Shown: in pieces, positions 1 to 5,365 of the stretch
Layout of the letters: every line of letters starts with the position of its first letter
Position numbering within the stretch: the first letter of the stretch is position 1
Assembly: GCA_945224895.1 (NCBI GenBank)
Contig: CALYNW010000089.1
Location: 1-5,365 of the forward strand
Direction: 5' to 3'
Length of the DNA stretch: 5,365 nucleotides
Origin: an uncultured Clostridia bacterium
GTDB lineage: Bacteria > Bacillota > Clostridia > Oscillospirales > Acutalibacteraceae
The notes under the pieces: model-generated
The model's database searches: none
What the model saw: only the letters and a program-made list of their open reading frames with translations
Told to the model about the DNA's origin: nothing
Program-made: the position numbers and the translations under genes

Positions 1-914
1 AGAATATCATAGGTGGTTTTGTTATGATTATGACATTCGGGGCTTGATGCGTCGCAGACATTTAAAAGCAAGTCCGCATAGGTTGCCTCCTCAAGAGTTG
101 AACGAAAGGCGTCAACAAGCTGGTGCGGAAGTCTGCTGATAAAGCCTACCGTATCCACAAGCATTATCTGCTGACCGTTTGGAAGCACAAGCTTTCTTGC
201 AGTAGGGTCAAGCGTTGCAAAAAGCTTATCCTCCTGCAAAACTCCTGCGTCTGTAAGGGCATTAAGCAGAGTTGATTTTCCTGCATTTGTATAGCCTACT
301 ATGGCGACTGCAACAGCACCGTTTTTCTTTCTTCTTTTGTGTTGCATTTCACGGCGCCTTTCAACGCTGTCAAGCTCCTGTCTGATATACTGTATTCTCC
401 GTCTTATATGACGTTTATCTGTTTCAAGCTTAGTTTCACCGGGACCTCTTGTGCCTATTCCTCCGCCTAAACGTGAAAGGCTTGTACCCTTTCCTGTCAG
501 ACGTGGCAGAGAATATTTAAGCTGTGCAAGCTCAACCTGAAGCTTGCCCTCCTTTGACCTTGCCCTGCCTGCAAAAATATCAAGGATAAGAGTAGTCCTG
601 TCAACAACCCTTGTATCTGTATAATCCTCAATATTTCTTACCTGAACAGGAGTCAGCTCTCCGTCGGCAATTATTAAATCCGTATCATTATTACGGCAGT
701 ATTCTGCTATTTCCTCAAGCCGTCCTCTGCCCACGAAATATACTCCGTCGGGAGTATCTCTCCTTTGTATAATCTCCGCCTGAACCTCTGCTCCTGCCGT
801 CTTTGCAAGCTCTCCTAATTCCTCTATTGATACCTGAGCGTCATAATCTCCTGTATCAACCGAAACAAGAAGTGCCTGTTCTTTTTTATCCTCATTTATC
901 AAATCAAAATTCAT
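1..914 (-). CDS. hflX: GTPase HflX, N-terminal 304 residues (C-terminus beyond left edge)
   Basis: HflX is a cytoplasmic translational GTPase of the Obg-HflX class. In studied bacteria it binds the 50S subunit and splits stalled or stress-arrested 70S ribosomes. The frame stays open from an ATG at 914 to the window edge. The N-terminal HflX domain occupies about residues 12-200, with the family signatures YFVGRGRLEEI (59-69), QVELAQLKYSLPRL (126-139) and GGGIGTRGPGETKLE (150-164), then a basic coiled-coil-like helix (about 167-198). The G domain follows: G1 P-loop GYTNAGKST (207-215, Lys213), G2 region FATLDPTAR (232-240) and G3 DTVGF (254-258). G4 and later elements lie outside the window, so completeness cannot be judged. 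The ATG is 7 nt after the penicillin-binding protein stop; an AAAGGA site overlaps that gene's last codons, with a rather long 11-nt spacer. It appears to be the fourth gene of the operon. The family call is secure; any link to wall synthesis is positional only. Confidence 0.96.
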   Translation of the reverse strand, partial: MNFDLINEDKKEQALLVSVDTGDYDAQVSIEELGELAKTAGAEVQAEIIQRRDTPDGVYFVGRGRLEEIAEYCRNNDTDLIIADGELTPVQVRNIEDYTDTRVVDRTTLILDIFAGRARSKEGKLQVELAQLKYSLPRLTGKGTSLSRLGGGIGTRGPGETKLETDKRHIRRRIQYIRQELDSVERRREMQHKRRKKNGAVAVAIVGYTNAGKSTLLNALTDAGVLQEDKLFATLDPTARKLVLPNGQQIMLVDTVGFISRLPHQLVDAFRSTLEEATYADLLLNVCDASSPECHNHNKTTYDI

Positions 915-921
915 AAAATAA

Positions 922-2310
922 TTAATCCTTTACAAGAGCCTGAAGCACCTTATTTGCAATAGGTCCTGCTGTCTGCGAGCCTGAGTTACCGTACTCCACG
1001 AGCACAACAAAGGCATAAGGATTTTCCTCATCATCCATAAAGCCCACAAACCACGCAGTATTATGTGAATCCACATTATCTATCTGCGCCGTACCTGATT
1101 TTGCACAAAGCTTCAGTCCCTTATAGTTATAATCTCCGTACTGCTCTGTAACATTATTCCTCATAAGCTTTTTCATTTTTGAGGCAACCTCACTGCTTAA
1201 AATAGGGGTTTCCTTTTTTGTAAAATCAAGGTCAAGAGCCTTTCCTGCCTTTGTGGCAAAGGACTCCACAAGATTAAGAGAAACAGCCTTTCCGTCATTT
1301 GCTATGGCACCTGCAAGACGAAGCATCGAAGCAGGAGAAATAAGAGTATCACCCTGTCCTATTCCCGTCCAACCCACATAATCGTCAGCGTCGCCCTTTT
1401 CAAGGAAAAATCTTCCCTGAGAGGAAACAATATCTCCGCTTACTGAAACGGTTGAGGTCAAGCCAAGCTCCTTTGCGGTTTCTGCAAGCCTTTCCGGACC
1501 GAGCTCTATGGCGATCTGTGCAAATGCAGAGTTGCAGGATTTTGCAAGTGCCTGCTCAAATGTAATTGTGCCGTGACGGGCGTTACATTCAATAGGTGTT
1601 CCCTTGCCGGGGTCATATTCGCCTGTGCATTTAAAGGTTCTGCTTTCTATGTCGGAAATATTCTCAAGCGCACAAATTGCAGTAACAATTTTAAAGGTTG
1701 AACCGGGAGTATAAAGTCCGCTTAAAAGTCTATTGATATATACTCCTTCGTATCTTTCGTTGGTATCAAGGTCCGACGGCTTATTCTGAGGGTCATAGCT
1801 TGGCGTTGAAACCATACAGACAATGTCGCCTGTTTTATAGTTTATAACACCTACACAGCCGGCCTTGTAATTTGACAAAGCCTCATAGGCAACATCACAA
1901 GCATCAGCATCAAGAGTCAACTGCATATCGTTTCCGCTACCGTTTTTTGTGACACTGTAAATTCCCGAAAGAACGCTGTACCCTGTCAGCTTAGCCTGAT
2001 ACACATTCTGAACGCCTGTTGAAATAAAACCCTTGGTGTCGCCTACTGCGTGAAGGGTTGCCTTTCTTGTAGTAAGGGAGTCGTTATATTCTCTTTTGCC
2101 GTCGTTGGTTTCGGCAAGGCTTCTGCCGTTACAGTCGGTAATTTTTCCTGCGCCGATAAGCTCACCGTTGTAATAAACGCTACTGTTATAGGGTTGCATA
2201 ACCCAATCATCACCGTCATTCACAAGGCTGACAGTCATAAACACAAGACCGCCAATAAATGCAATTACGAGTATCAAGAGGAAAAGACCTCTTCTTGTTA
2301 TCATTTTCAT
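922..2310 (-). CDS. pbpA: PbpA-type class B penicillin-binding protein (peptidoglycan transpeptidase)
   Basis: This is a monofunctional D,D-transpeptidase that crosslinks peptidoglycan stem peptides outside the membrane, as partner of a SEDS glycan polymerase. The 462-residue protein has one N-terminal membrane anchor (about 8-30, after the basic MKMITRR), a short pedestal/dimerisation region (about 38-120), and the transpeptidase domain (about 128-460). The catalytic motifs are intact: SxxK as S204-T-F-K207 in YTPGSTFK, SxN as S258-C-N260, and KTG-type as K404-S-G406 in AKSGTAQ. Other family landmarks are VSTPSYDP (167-174) and GWTGIGQG (313-320). The pedestal is much shorter than in FtsI or PBP2, and the length is close to mycobacterial PbpA, so PbpA-like is the better name. 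The ATG at 2310 overlaps the upstream SEDS stop as ATGA, with GGGAGG 12 nt upstream; Met3 (2304) is a less likely alternative start. Whether it serves elongation, division or sporulation cannot be read from sequence. Confidence 0.95.
   Translation of the reverse strand: MKMITRRGLFLLILVIAFIGGLVFMTVSLVNDGDDWVMQPYNSSVYYNGELIGAGKITDCNGRSLAETNDGKREYNDSLTTRKATLHAVGDTKGFISTGVQNVYQAKLTGYSVLSGIYSVTKNGSGNDMQLTLDADACDVAYEALSNYKAGCVGVINYKTGDIVCMVSTPSYDPQNKPSDLDTNERYEGVYINRLLSGLYTPGSTFKIVTAICALENISDIESRTFKCTGEYDPGKGTPIECNARHGTITFEQALAKSCNSAFAQIAIELGPERLAETAKELGLTSTVSVSGDIVSSQGRFFLEKGDADDYVGWTGIGQGDTLISPASMLRLAGAIANDGKAVSLNLVESFATKAGKALDLDFTKKETPILSSEVASKMKKLMRNNVTEQYGDYNYKGLKLCAKSGTAQIDNVDSHNTAWFVGFMDDEENPYAFVVLVEYGNSGSQTAGPIANKVLQALVKD
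926..931 (-). promoter_or_regulatory. Ribosome binding site of hflX, inside the end of the PBP gene
   Basis: AAAGGA covers the last two codons (Lys-Asp) of the PBP gene and lies 11 nt before the hflX ATG at 914. It is modest in strength and somewhat far away, which may lower hflX translation relative to the upstream genes. Confidence 0.55.
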
Positions 2311-3572
2311 TTCTTTCTTACACCTCCCATATAATTGTAGGTGCGAACATCCGACGCTTTAATGAAAGCAAGCACCGCCCAGCAGGAAAGCATTGAGCTT
2401 CCTCCCTGACTTACAAAGGGAAGCGTTACACCTGTAAGAGGAAGTACATCGGTTATTCCGAAAATGTTAAGCGCCGTTTGGAAAAGCAACATTCCTGCTG
2501 CCGCAACAGCCGCTATTGAATAAAAGGTTGACCTTGCTGCAATGGAATTCACAAGTGCCGAAATGGCTATTGCCACAAAGGAAAGAACAAGAATTATTCC
2601 GAAAAGATATCCCCATTCCTCACAGATAAATCCGAAAATATCGTCGGTTATAACAAGATAGCTGTCAAAATATTTCCTGATATTTCCTGCACCTATGCCA
2701 AGACCTAACAGTCCTCCTGAGGCAATACCCGTTAAAATATGGGTCTGCTGATAGCCTTTACCGTAAATATCCTCCCAAATATGACGATATACGGAAAATC
2801 TTGCGGTAACATAGGGCTTGTACTTAATAACAATAGCACCGCCCAGACCTGCCGCCGCAACGGCAAGACCGGCAGTTTTAATATCACCCGAGTTCATAAA
2901 GGCTATTATAAGAAATGTTATAAAGAAAATAAGTGCCGTTCCGAAGTCACGAATAAGAATTAATGCACCTACACAGGCAACTGAAAATACAATAAATTTT
3001 ATAATATTTTTTGATGTCTGTATTTTTTCAAGAGTTGCGGCACCTACAAAAATAAACGCAACCTTCACGAATTCAGAGGGCTGAATCGTAAAGCCGCCCA
3101 CCTCAATCCAGTTTTGAGCACCATATTTAACCGTACCGATAACAATATTGAGCAATAGCAGAACTAATGCCCCTATTGCGACAGGCATTCTCAGCTTCAT
3201 ACACAAATCAACGTCGCCGAGAATAAACACGAAAATCGTAAAGCCCACAATACCGCACAAAACAATTATCATTTGTTTAAAGCAGGCACTTGGATCAACG
3301 GAGCCGATAGCGGTAAGCCCTACTCCCGACAGGAAAAAGGCTATAAATTCAAGCTCAAAATTTCTTCTGTGCATTATGGAATAAAGCAGAGTAACATATA
3401 TCCACTCCGCCCCGATAAGTATTGCTATTGAAAGTAATGTCTTAGCAGAAAAGCCGTCACCTGCCATAGCCGCCTGCAAGCCTGTTATAAGCTGAAAAAC
3501 AGACAAAACAGTAAGCATGGCAAAATTATTTATAGGCTTTATGCTTGGGACTCTTTTAGCTTTGCTTGCCAT
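2307..3572 (-). CDS. SEDS-family peptidoglycan glycosyltransferase (FtsW/RodA-like)
   Basis: SEDS proteins are polytopic membrane enzymes that polymerise lipid II into glycan strands, paired with a class B PBP. This 421-residue protein has roughly ten to twelve hydrophobic segments spread over its length. Diagnostic motifs are GAQNWIEVGGFTIQPSEFVK (151-170), RDFGTAL (208-214), whose Asp209 aligns with the Asp considered catalytic in RodA/FtsW, ASGGLLGLGIG (284-294), the TDD-to-EEWG segment (309-321), and LPLTGVTLPFVSQGGSSML (377-395). The N-terminus carries extra hydrophobic segments (about 15-66) before the usual core, and RDFGT replaces the QPDLGT typical of E. coli RodA; both recall actinobacterial RodA. 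It starts with ATG at 3572, with AAGGGAG 7 nt upstream overlapping the FHA gene's stop (12-nt intergenic gap). Its stop overlaps the PBP start by 4 nt, which suggests coupled translation of the two enzyme subunits. The family is certain; FtsW, RodA or SpoVE subtype is not, so I give no symbol. Confidence 0.94.
   Translation of the reverse strand: MASKAKRVPSIKPINNFAMLTVLSVFQLITGLQAAMAGDGFSAKTLLSIAILIGAEWIYVTLLYSIMHRRNFELEFIAFFLSGVGLTAIGSVDPSACFKQMIIVLCGIVGFTIFVFILGDVDLCMKLRMPVAIGALVLLLLNIVIGTVKYGAQNWIEVGGFTIQPSEFVKVAFIFVGAATLEKIQTSKNIIKFIVFSVACVGALILIRDFGTALIFFITFLIIAFMNSGDIKTAGLAVAAAGLGGAIVIKYKPYVTARFSVYRHIWEDIYGKGYQQTHILTGIASGGLLGLGIGAGNIRKYFDSYLVITDDIFGFICEEWGYLFGIILVLSFVAIAISALVNSIAARSTFYSIAAVAAAGMLLFQTALNIFGITDVLPLTGVTLPFVSQGGSSMLSCWAVLAFIKASDVRTYNYMGGVRKK
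2323..2328 (-). promoter_or_regulatory. Ribosome binding site of the PBP gene, inside the end of the SEDS gene
   Basis: GGGAGG lies 12 nt before the ATG at 2310, within the last codons of the SEDS gene (the MGGVRKK end). The spacing is longer than optimal. The ATGA overlap suggests that re-initiation by ribosomes finishing the SEDS gene also contributes. Confidence 0.65.
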
Positions 3573-3579
3573 ATGATTT

Positions 3580-3586
3580 CTCCCTT
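3580..3586 (-). promoter_or_regulatory. Ribosome binding site of the SEDS gene, overlapping the FHA stop codon
   Basis: AAGGGAG lies 7 nt before the ATG at 3572. Its first two bases are part of the TAA (3587-3585) that ends the FHA gene. Ribosomes finishing the FHA gene therefore stop on top of this site, which suggests coupled translation. Confidence 0.8.
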
Positions 3587-4346
3587 ATTTTTCGTAAAAT
3601 ACGAACACTCTTTCACCAAAGGTTATAGTGTCCTCGTCAAAAATCAGCTGCGGCTGAGTAATAAATCTTCCGTTTAATTTAGTTCCGTTGTGGCTATTCA
3701 AATCCGAAAGTGCCCAACCTCTTGATGTAAGATGTATTCTTGCATGCTCGGAGCTTACCGTGTCAAGATTAATTTGAATATCCGCATTTTCTCCCCTACC
3801 GATAAGTACATCCTTTTTACGCAGATAAATAGGTCTGTGGGTTTTAACATCAACCAAAACCGCATAGGCAATATTTGTATTATTCTGCCTGTTAAGCTCC
3901 CCTGCGGCATTTCGCATTTCCGTCTTTGACTGTGCCGAAACAGCCTCGGCACAAAGAAATTTAAAGGGAATTGAGCCGATTGTTATTATATCTCCGTCCT
4001 CAATAACAGATTTTTCCTCAATCTTTTTACCGTTTACAAGTATTCCTGTTTTTGAAAAGGTATCGGTAATAACCCATTCCTTTCTCTTTTTTGCAATTAC
4101 TGCGTGAAATCTCGAAACATTGGGCATAGGCAAAACGATATCATTTGACTTGCTCTTACCGATAGAGGTTTCAAAGCGGTCAATATCAATAATTGAGCCG
4201 TTATTTTGGTCAACTAACTGTGCCAGCTTATGAAGCCTCGGTCTGTTCCTGAAAAGAGATATTACGCAGGTGGCAAGAATTATCACCGCCATTATCGGCA
4301 GAATGTATCTTATCAATCCCGTAAGCATCGAAATAATTGTATCCAC
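3585..4346 (-). CDS. Membrane-anchored protein with two FHA domains
   Basis: FHA domains bind phosphothreonine peptides and usually recruit proteins according to Ser/Thr kinase activity. This 253-residue protein has an N-terminal hydrophobic segment (about 11-32) followed by RNRPRLHK, predicting an anchor with the rest cytoplasmic. FHA1 spans about 52-132 and FHA2 about 162-252, joined by a polar linker (133-160). FHA2 has the full binding signature: GRG (183-185), S198-S-E-H201, and H-N220-G-T222 followed by LNG (224-226). FHA1 keeps the fold markers (S78-R-F-H81, VNG 104-106, DGDIITIG 117-124) but has GKS (63-65) instead of GR and KTG (99-101) instead of NGT, so its phosphopeptide binding is doubtful. 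The start is GTG at 4346, supported by AAGGAG 8 nt upstream; an in-frame ATG at 4328 would shorten the protein by six residues and lacks that site. As first gene before the SEDS and PBP genes it is probably a scaffold or regulator of the wall synthase, like FhaB in actinobacteria. That role is inferred. Confidence 0.92.
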   Translation of the reverse strand: MDTIISMLTGLIRYILPIMAVIILATCVISLFRNRPRLHKLAQLVDQNNGSIIDIDRFETSIGKSKSNDIVLPMPNVSRFHAVIAKKRKEWVITDTFSKTGILVNGKKIEEKSVIEDGDIITIGSIPFKFLCAEAVSAQSKTEMRNAAGELNRQNNTNIAYAVLVDVKTHRPIYLRKKDVLIGRGENADIQINLDTVSSEHARIHLTSRGWALSDLNSHNGTKLNGRFITQPQLIFDEDTITFGERVFVFYEK

Positions 4347-4354
4347 AAAATCAG

Positions 4355-4360
4355 CTCCTT
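4355..4360 (-). promoter_or_regulatory. Ribosome binding site that decides the GTG start of the FHA gene
   Basis: AAGGAG on the minus strand lies 8 nt before GTG at 4346, close to ideal spacing. The next in-frame ATG (4328) would be 26 nt away and has no comparable site, so this element fixes the non-ATG start. Confidence 0.85.
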
Positions 4361-4411
4361 GCCTAAGTTTCTATATTGGCAATTCTTTTTCAAAATATCA
4401 AATCATACTAT

Positions 4412-4440
4412 ATTATAATACATTATTATACTACAGTAAA
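4412..4440 (-). promoter_or_regulatory. Second, overlapping sigma-A-like promoter P2 of the same operon
   Basis: Shifted 13 bp downstream of P1, the minus strand shows TTTACT (4440-4435, four of six matches to TTGACA), a 17-nt spacer and another perfect TATAAT (4417-4412). It predicts a start near 4405 and a leader of about 58 nt. P1 and P2 overlap physically, so they would exclude one another on a given DNA molecule. The -35 is weaker than that of P1, and the surrounding AT-rich tract lowers confidence. Confidence 0.45.
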
Positions 4441-4453
4441 CAGAAAAAAGCAA
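4425..4453 (-). promoter_or_regulatory. Sigma-A-like promoter P1 of the FHA-SEDS-PBP-hflX operon
   Basis: Reading the minus strand, a -35 box TTGCTT (4453-4448) is followed by a 17-nt spacer and a perfect -10 box TATAAT (4430-4425). This predicts a start near 4418 and a leader of about 70 nt before the GTG. The boxes are seen directly; activity is inferred. The region is AT-rich, so chance boxes are possible, but the 17-nt spacing and the correct direction support the call. Confidence 0.65.
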
Positions 4454-4484
4454 AATGTTAAACACAGTTAATACTTTCTTCATA

Positions 4485-4513
4485 TTGATTTTATTTGAAA
4501 ATAAGGATATAAT
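4485..4513 (+). promoter_or_regulatory. Sigma-A-like promoter of galM
   Basis: On the plus strand TTGATT (4485-4490) is separated by exactly 17 nt from TATAAT (4508-4513). A start near 4520 would leave a leader of about 24 nt containing only the AGAGAGG ribosome binding site, so there is no room for a riboswitch or leader peptide. Its -35 lies about 30 bp from the -35 of operon promoter P1, facing the opposite way. I see no clear palindromic operator or cre-like site around it. Confidence 0.7.
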
Positions 4514-4528
4514 TAAGTTATTAATTTT

Positions 4529-4535
4529 AGAGAGG
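4529..4535 (+). promoter_or_regulatory. Ribosome binding site of galM
   Basis: AGAGAGG ends 8 nt before the ATG at 4544 and supports this start over Met28 or Met33 inside the reading frame. Confidence 0.75.
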
Positions 4536-4543
4536 TAAAATTT

Positions 4544-5365
4544 ATGAGCATTGAAAAAAGAGATTTCGGCTGTCTTGATGACGGCAGAAGCGTTGATCTT
4601 TACACAATCACAAACAAAAACAATATGTCTGTATCACTTATGACATTAGGTGCAGGCATACAGTCAATCAAGGTACCTGATAAGGACGGTGTGCTTGGTG
4701 ATGTTGTTCTTGGATTTGACGAGCCGAAATATTACACCGACCCCGACCTTGGATATCAGGGACTTGTTGTAGGCAGATATGCTAACAGAATCAGAGACGC
4801 AAAATTCTCCATTGACGGCGTTGAATACAATACTCCTAAGAACCAGGGAACCTGGACTCTTCACGGAGGAGGACGCTTCAGTTTTATCATTTGGGAGGTT
4901 AAGGAGCTAGCCGATGACAGCATTAACTTTTCATTATTCTCCCCTGATATGAAGGACGGGATCCCCGGTAACTTTACAATGAATGTGAAATACACTCTTA
5001 CAGAGGGTAACACCCTTAGACTTGACTATACAGTTCTTTCTGATAAAAAGACTGCTGCAAATCCCACTAATCACGCATATTTCAATCTCAGCTGTGACGG
5101 CTCAAAAACCATTGAGGACCATCTTTTACAGGTCAATGCCGACTATTTTACAGAGACTGACGATTCTCAGCTCCCTACCGGTGAACTCGGTGAGATTAGA
5201 GGAACTATGCTTGACTTTACATCAATGCACAAAATCGGAGATAAGATTGATGAGCCGTTCAGAGCCGTTATTGACGGTATAGGCTATGATAATAACTTCT
5301 GTCTTAGAAACCAAGAAAGCGGCAAAATGTCCGAGGCGGAAATTGTTAAGGACGAATCACCAGGC
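4544..5365 (+). CDS. galM: Aldose 1-epimerase (mutarotase), N-terminal 274 residues, cut by right edge
   Basis: GalM interconverts the alpha and beta anomers of aldoses such as galactose and glucose in the cytoplasm, feeding the Leloir pathway. The frame runs open from ATG 4544 to the window end. Family landmarks appear in the expected order: LGAGIQSIKVPDKDG (35-49), DVVLGFD (53-59), GRYANRI (77-83, substrate-binding Arg and Asn), TLHGGG (105-110) with His107, NPTNHAYFNL (173-182) with His177, taken as the catalytic acid by family alignment, and GYDNNF (247-252) with the sugar-binding Asp249. The catalytic Glu lies near the C-terminus of the family (about 340-350 residues in total) and is not in the window. 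AGAGAGG ends 8 nt before the ATG, and a good sigma-A promoter sits upstream. The gene is divergent from the wall operon and functionally unrelated to it as far as can be seen. Epimerases acting on other sugars share this fold, so exact substrate is uncertain. Confidence 0.94.
   Translation, partial: MSIEKRDFGCLDDGRSVDLYTITNKNNMSVSLMTLGAGIQSIKVPDKDGVLGDVVLGFDEPKYYTDPDLGYQGLVVGRYANRIRDAKFSIDGVEYNTPKNQGTWTLHGGGRFSFIIWEVKELADDSINFSLFSPDMKDGIPGNFTMNVKYTLTEGNTLRLDYTVLSDKKTAANPTNHAYFNLSCDGSKTIEDHLLQVNADYFTETDDSQLPTGELGEIRGTMLDFTSMHKIGDKIDEPFRAVIDGIGYDNNFCLRNQESGKMSEAEIVKDESPG

Noticed and set aside
1248..1262. Inverted repeat CCTTTG-TGG-CAAAGG that could be read as a hairpin
   Set aside because: It lies mid-gene in the PBP, has a six-base stem and no T-tract, and encodes an ordinary protein segment; probably chance.
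2050..2334. Plus-strand open frame of 94 codons opposite the PBP gene start
   Set aside because: It lies antisense to a clearly coding gene, has a low-complexity His/Lys/Cys-rich tail and shows no recognisable domain.
2739..3384. Three plus-strand open frames opposite the SEDS gene
   Set aside because: They are antisense shadows of a strongly conserved membrane protein and have no recognisable family.
3732..3952. Short open frames on both strands inside the FHA gene
   Set aside because: They overlap a confidently coding two-domain protein in other frames and have no motifs.
4361..4380. GCC...GGC pairing in the FHA gene leader as a possible regulatory hairpin
   Set aside because: Only three contiguous base pairs before a mismatch; too weak to support a riboswitch or attenuator.
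4230..4461. Two overlapping plus-strand open frames running from the FHA gene start into the intergenic region
   Set aside because: They cover the operon promoters and the FHA start and have Lys/Tyr-rich composition typical of AT-rich noncoding DNA.
4664..4864. Minus-strand open frame of 66 codons inside galM
   Set aside because: It is antisense to the conserved GalM region containing GRYANRI and has no domain.
5022..5282. Plus-strand open frame of 86 codons in another frame of galM
   Set aside because: The GalM frame here carries NPTNHAYFNL and GYDNNF, so this alternate frame is a shadow.

Overview
The window looks like a chromosomal piece of a moderately AT-rich Gram-positive bacterium, most likely a member of Clostridia (perhaps an Oscillospiraceae/Ruminococcaceae gut anaerobe). 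This rests on strong purine-rich ribosome binding sites, sigma-A-type promoters, base composition and gene content. It is an inference; no rRNA or other taxonomic marker is present. I see no mobile element, CRISPR array, tRNA or rRNA.

Layout. Positions 1-4346 hold four tightly packed genes read right to left on the minus strand: a membrane-anchored tandem FHA-domain protein (3585-4346), a SEDS-family FtsW/RodA glycan polymerase (2307-3572), a PbpA-type class B penicillin-binding protein (922-2310), and the GTPase HflX (914 down to the left edge, C-terminus missing). The junctions are a 12-nt gap, a 4-nt ATGA overlap and a 7-nt gap, so the genes are very probably one transcript. Positions 4347-4543 are a divergent intergenic region with two overlapping sigma-A-like promoters facing left and one facing right. 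Positions 4544-5365 are the start of a plus-strand galM-type aldose 1-epimerase, cut by the right edge.

How the genes work together. The SEDS protein polymerises lipid II and its cognate class B PBP crosslinks the new strands, forming a two-subunit peptidoglycan synthase. The FHA protein encoded first is a membrane-anchored candidate phosphothreonine reader. This suggests that the synthase is controlled by Ser/Thr phosphorylation, as proposed for the actinobacterial fhaB-rodA-pbpA cluster. HflX, a ribosome-splitting GTPase, is a co-transcribed passenger with no obvious wall function. GalM belongs to sugar metabolism and shares only the intergenic region.

The window is mostly well-known families. 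The points most worth a second look are the FHA/SEDS/PBP linkage with no kinase or phosphatase in view, the apparently degenerate first FHA domain beside an intact second one, and the overlapping twin promoters.
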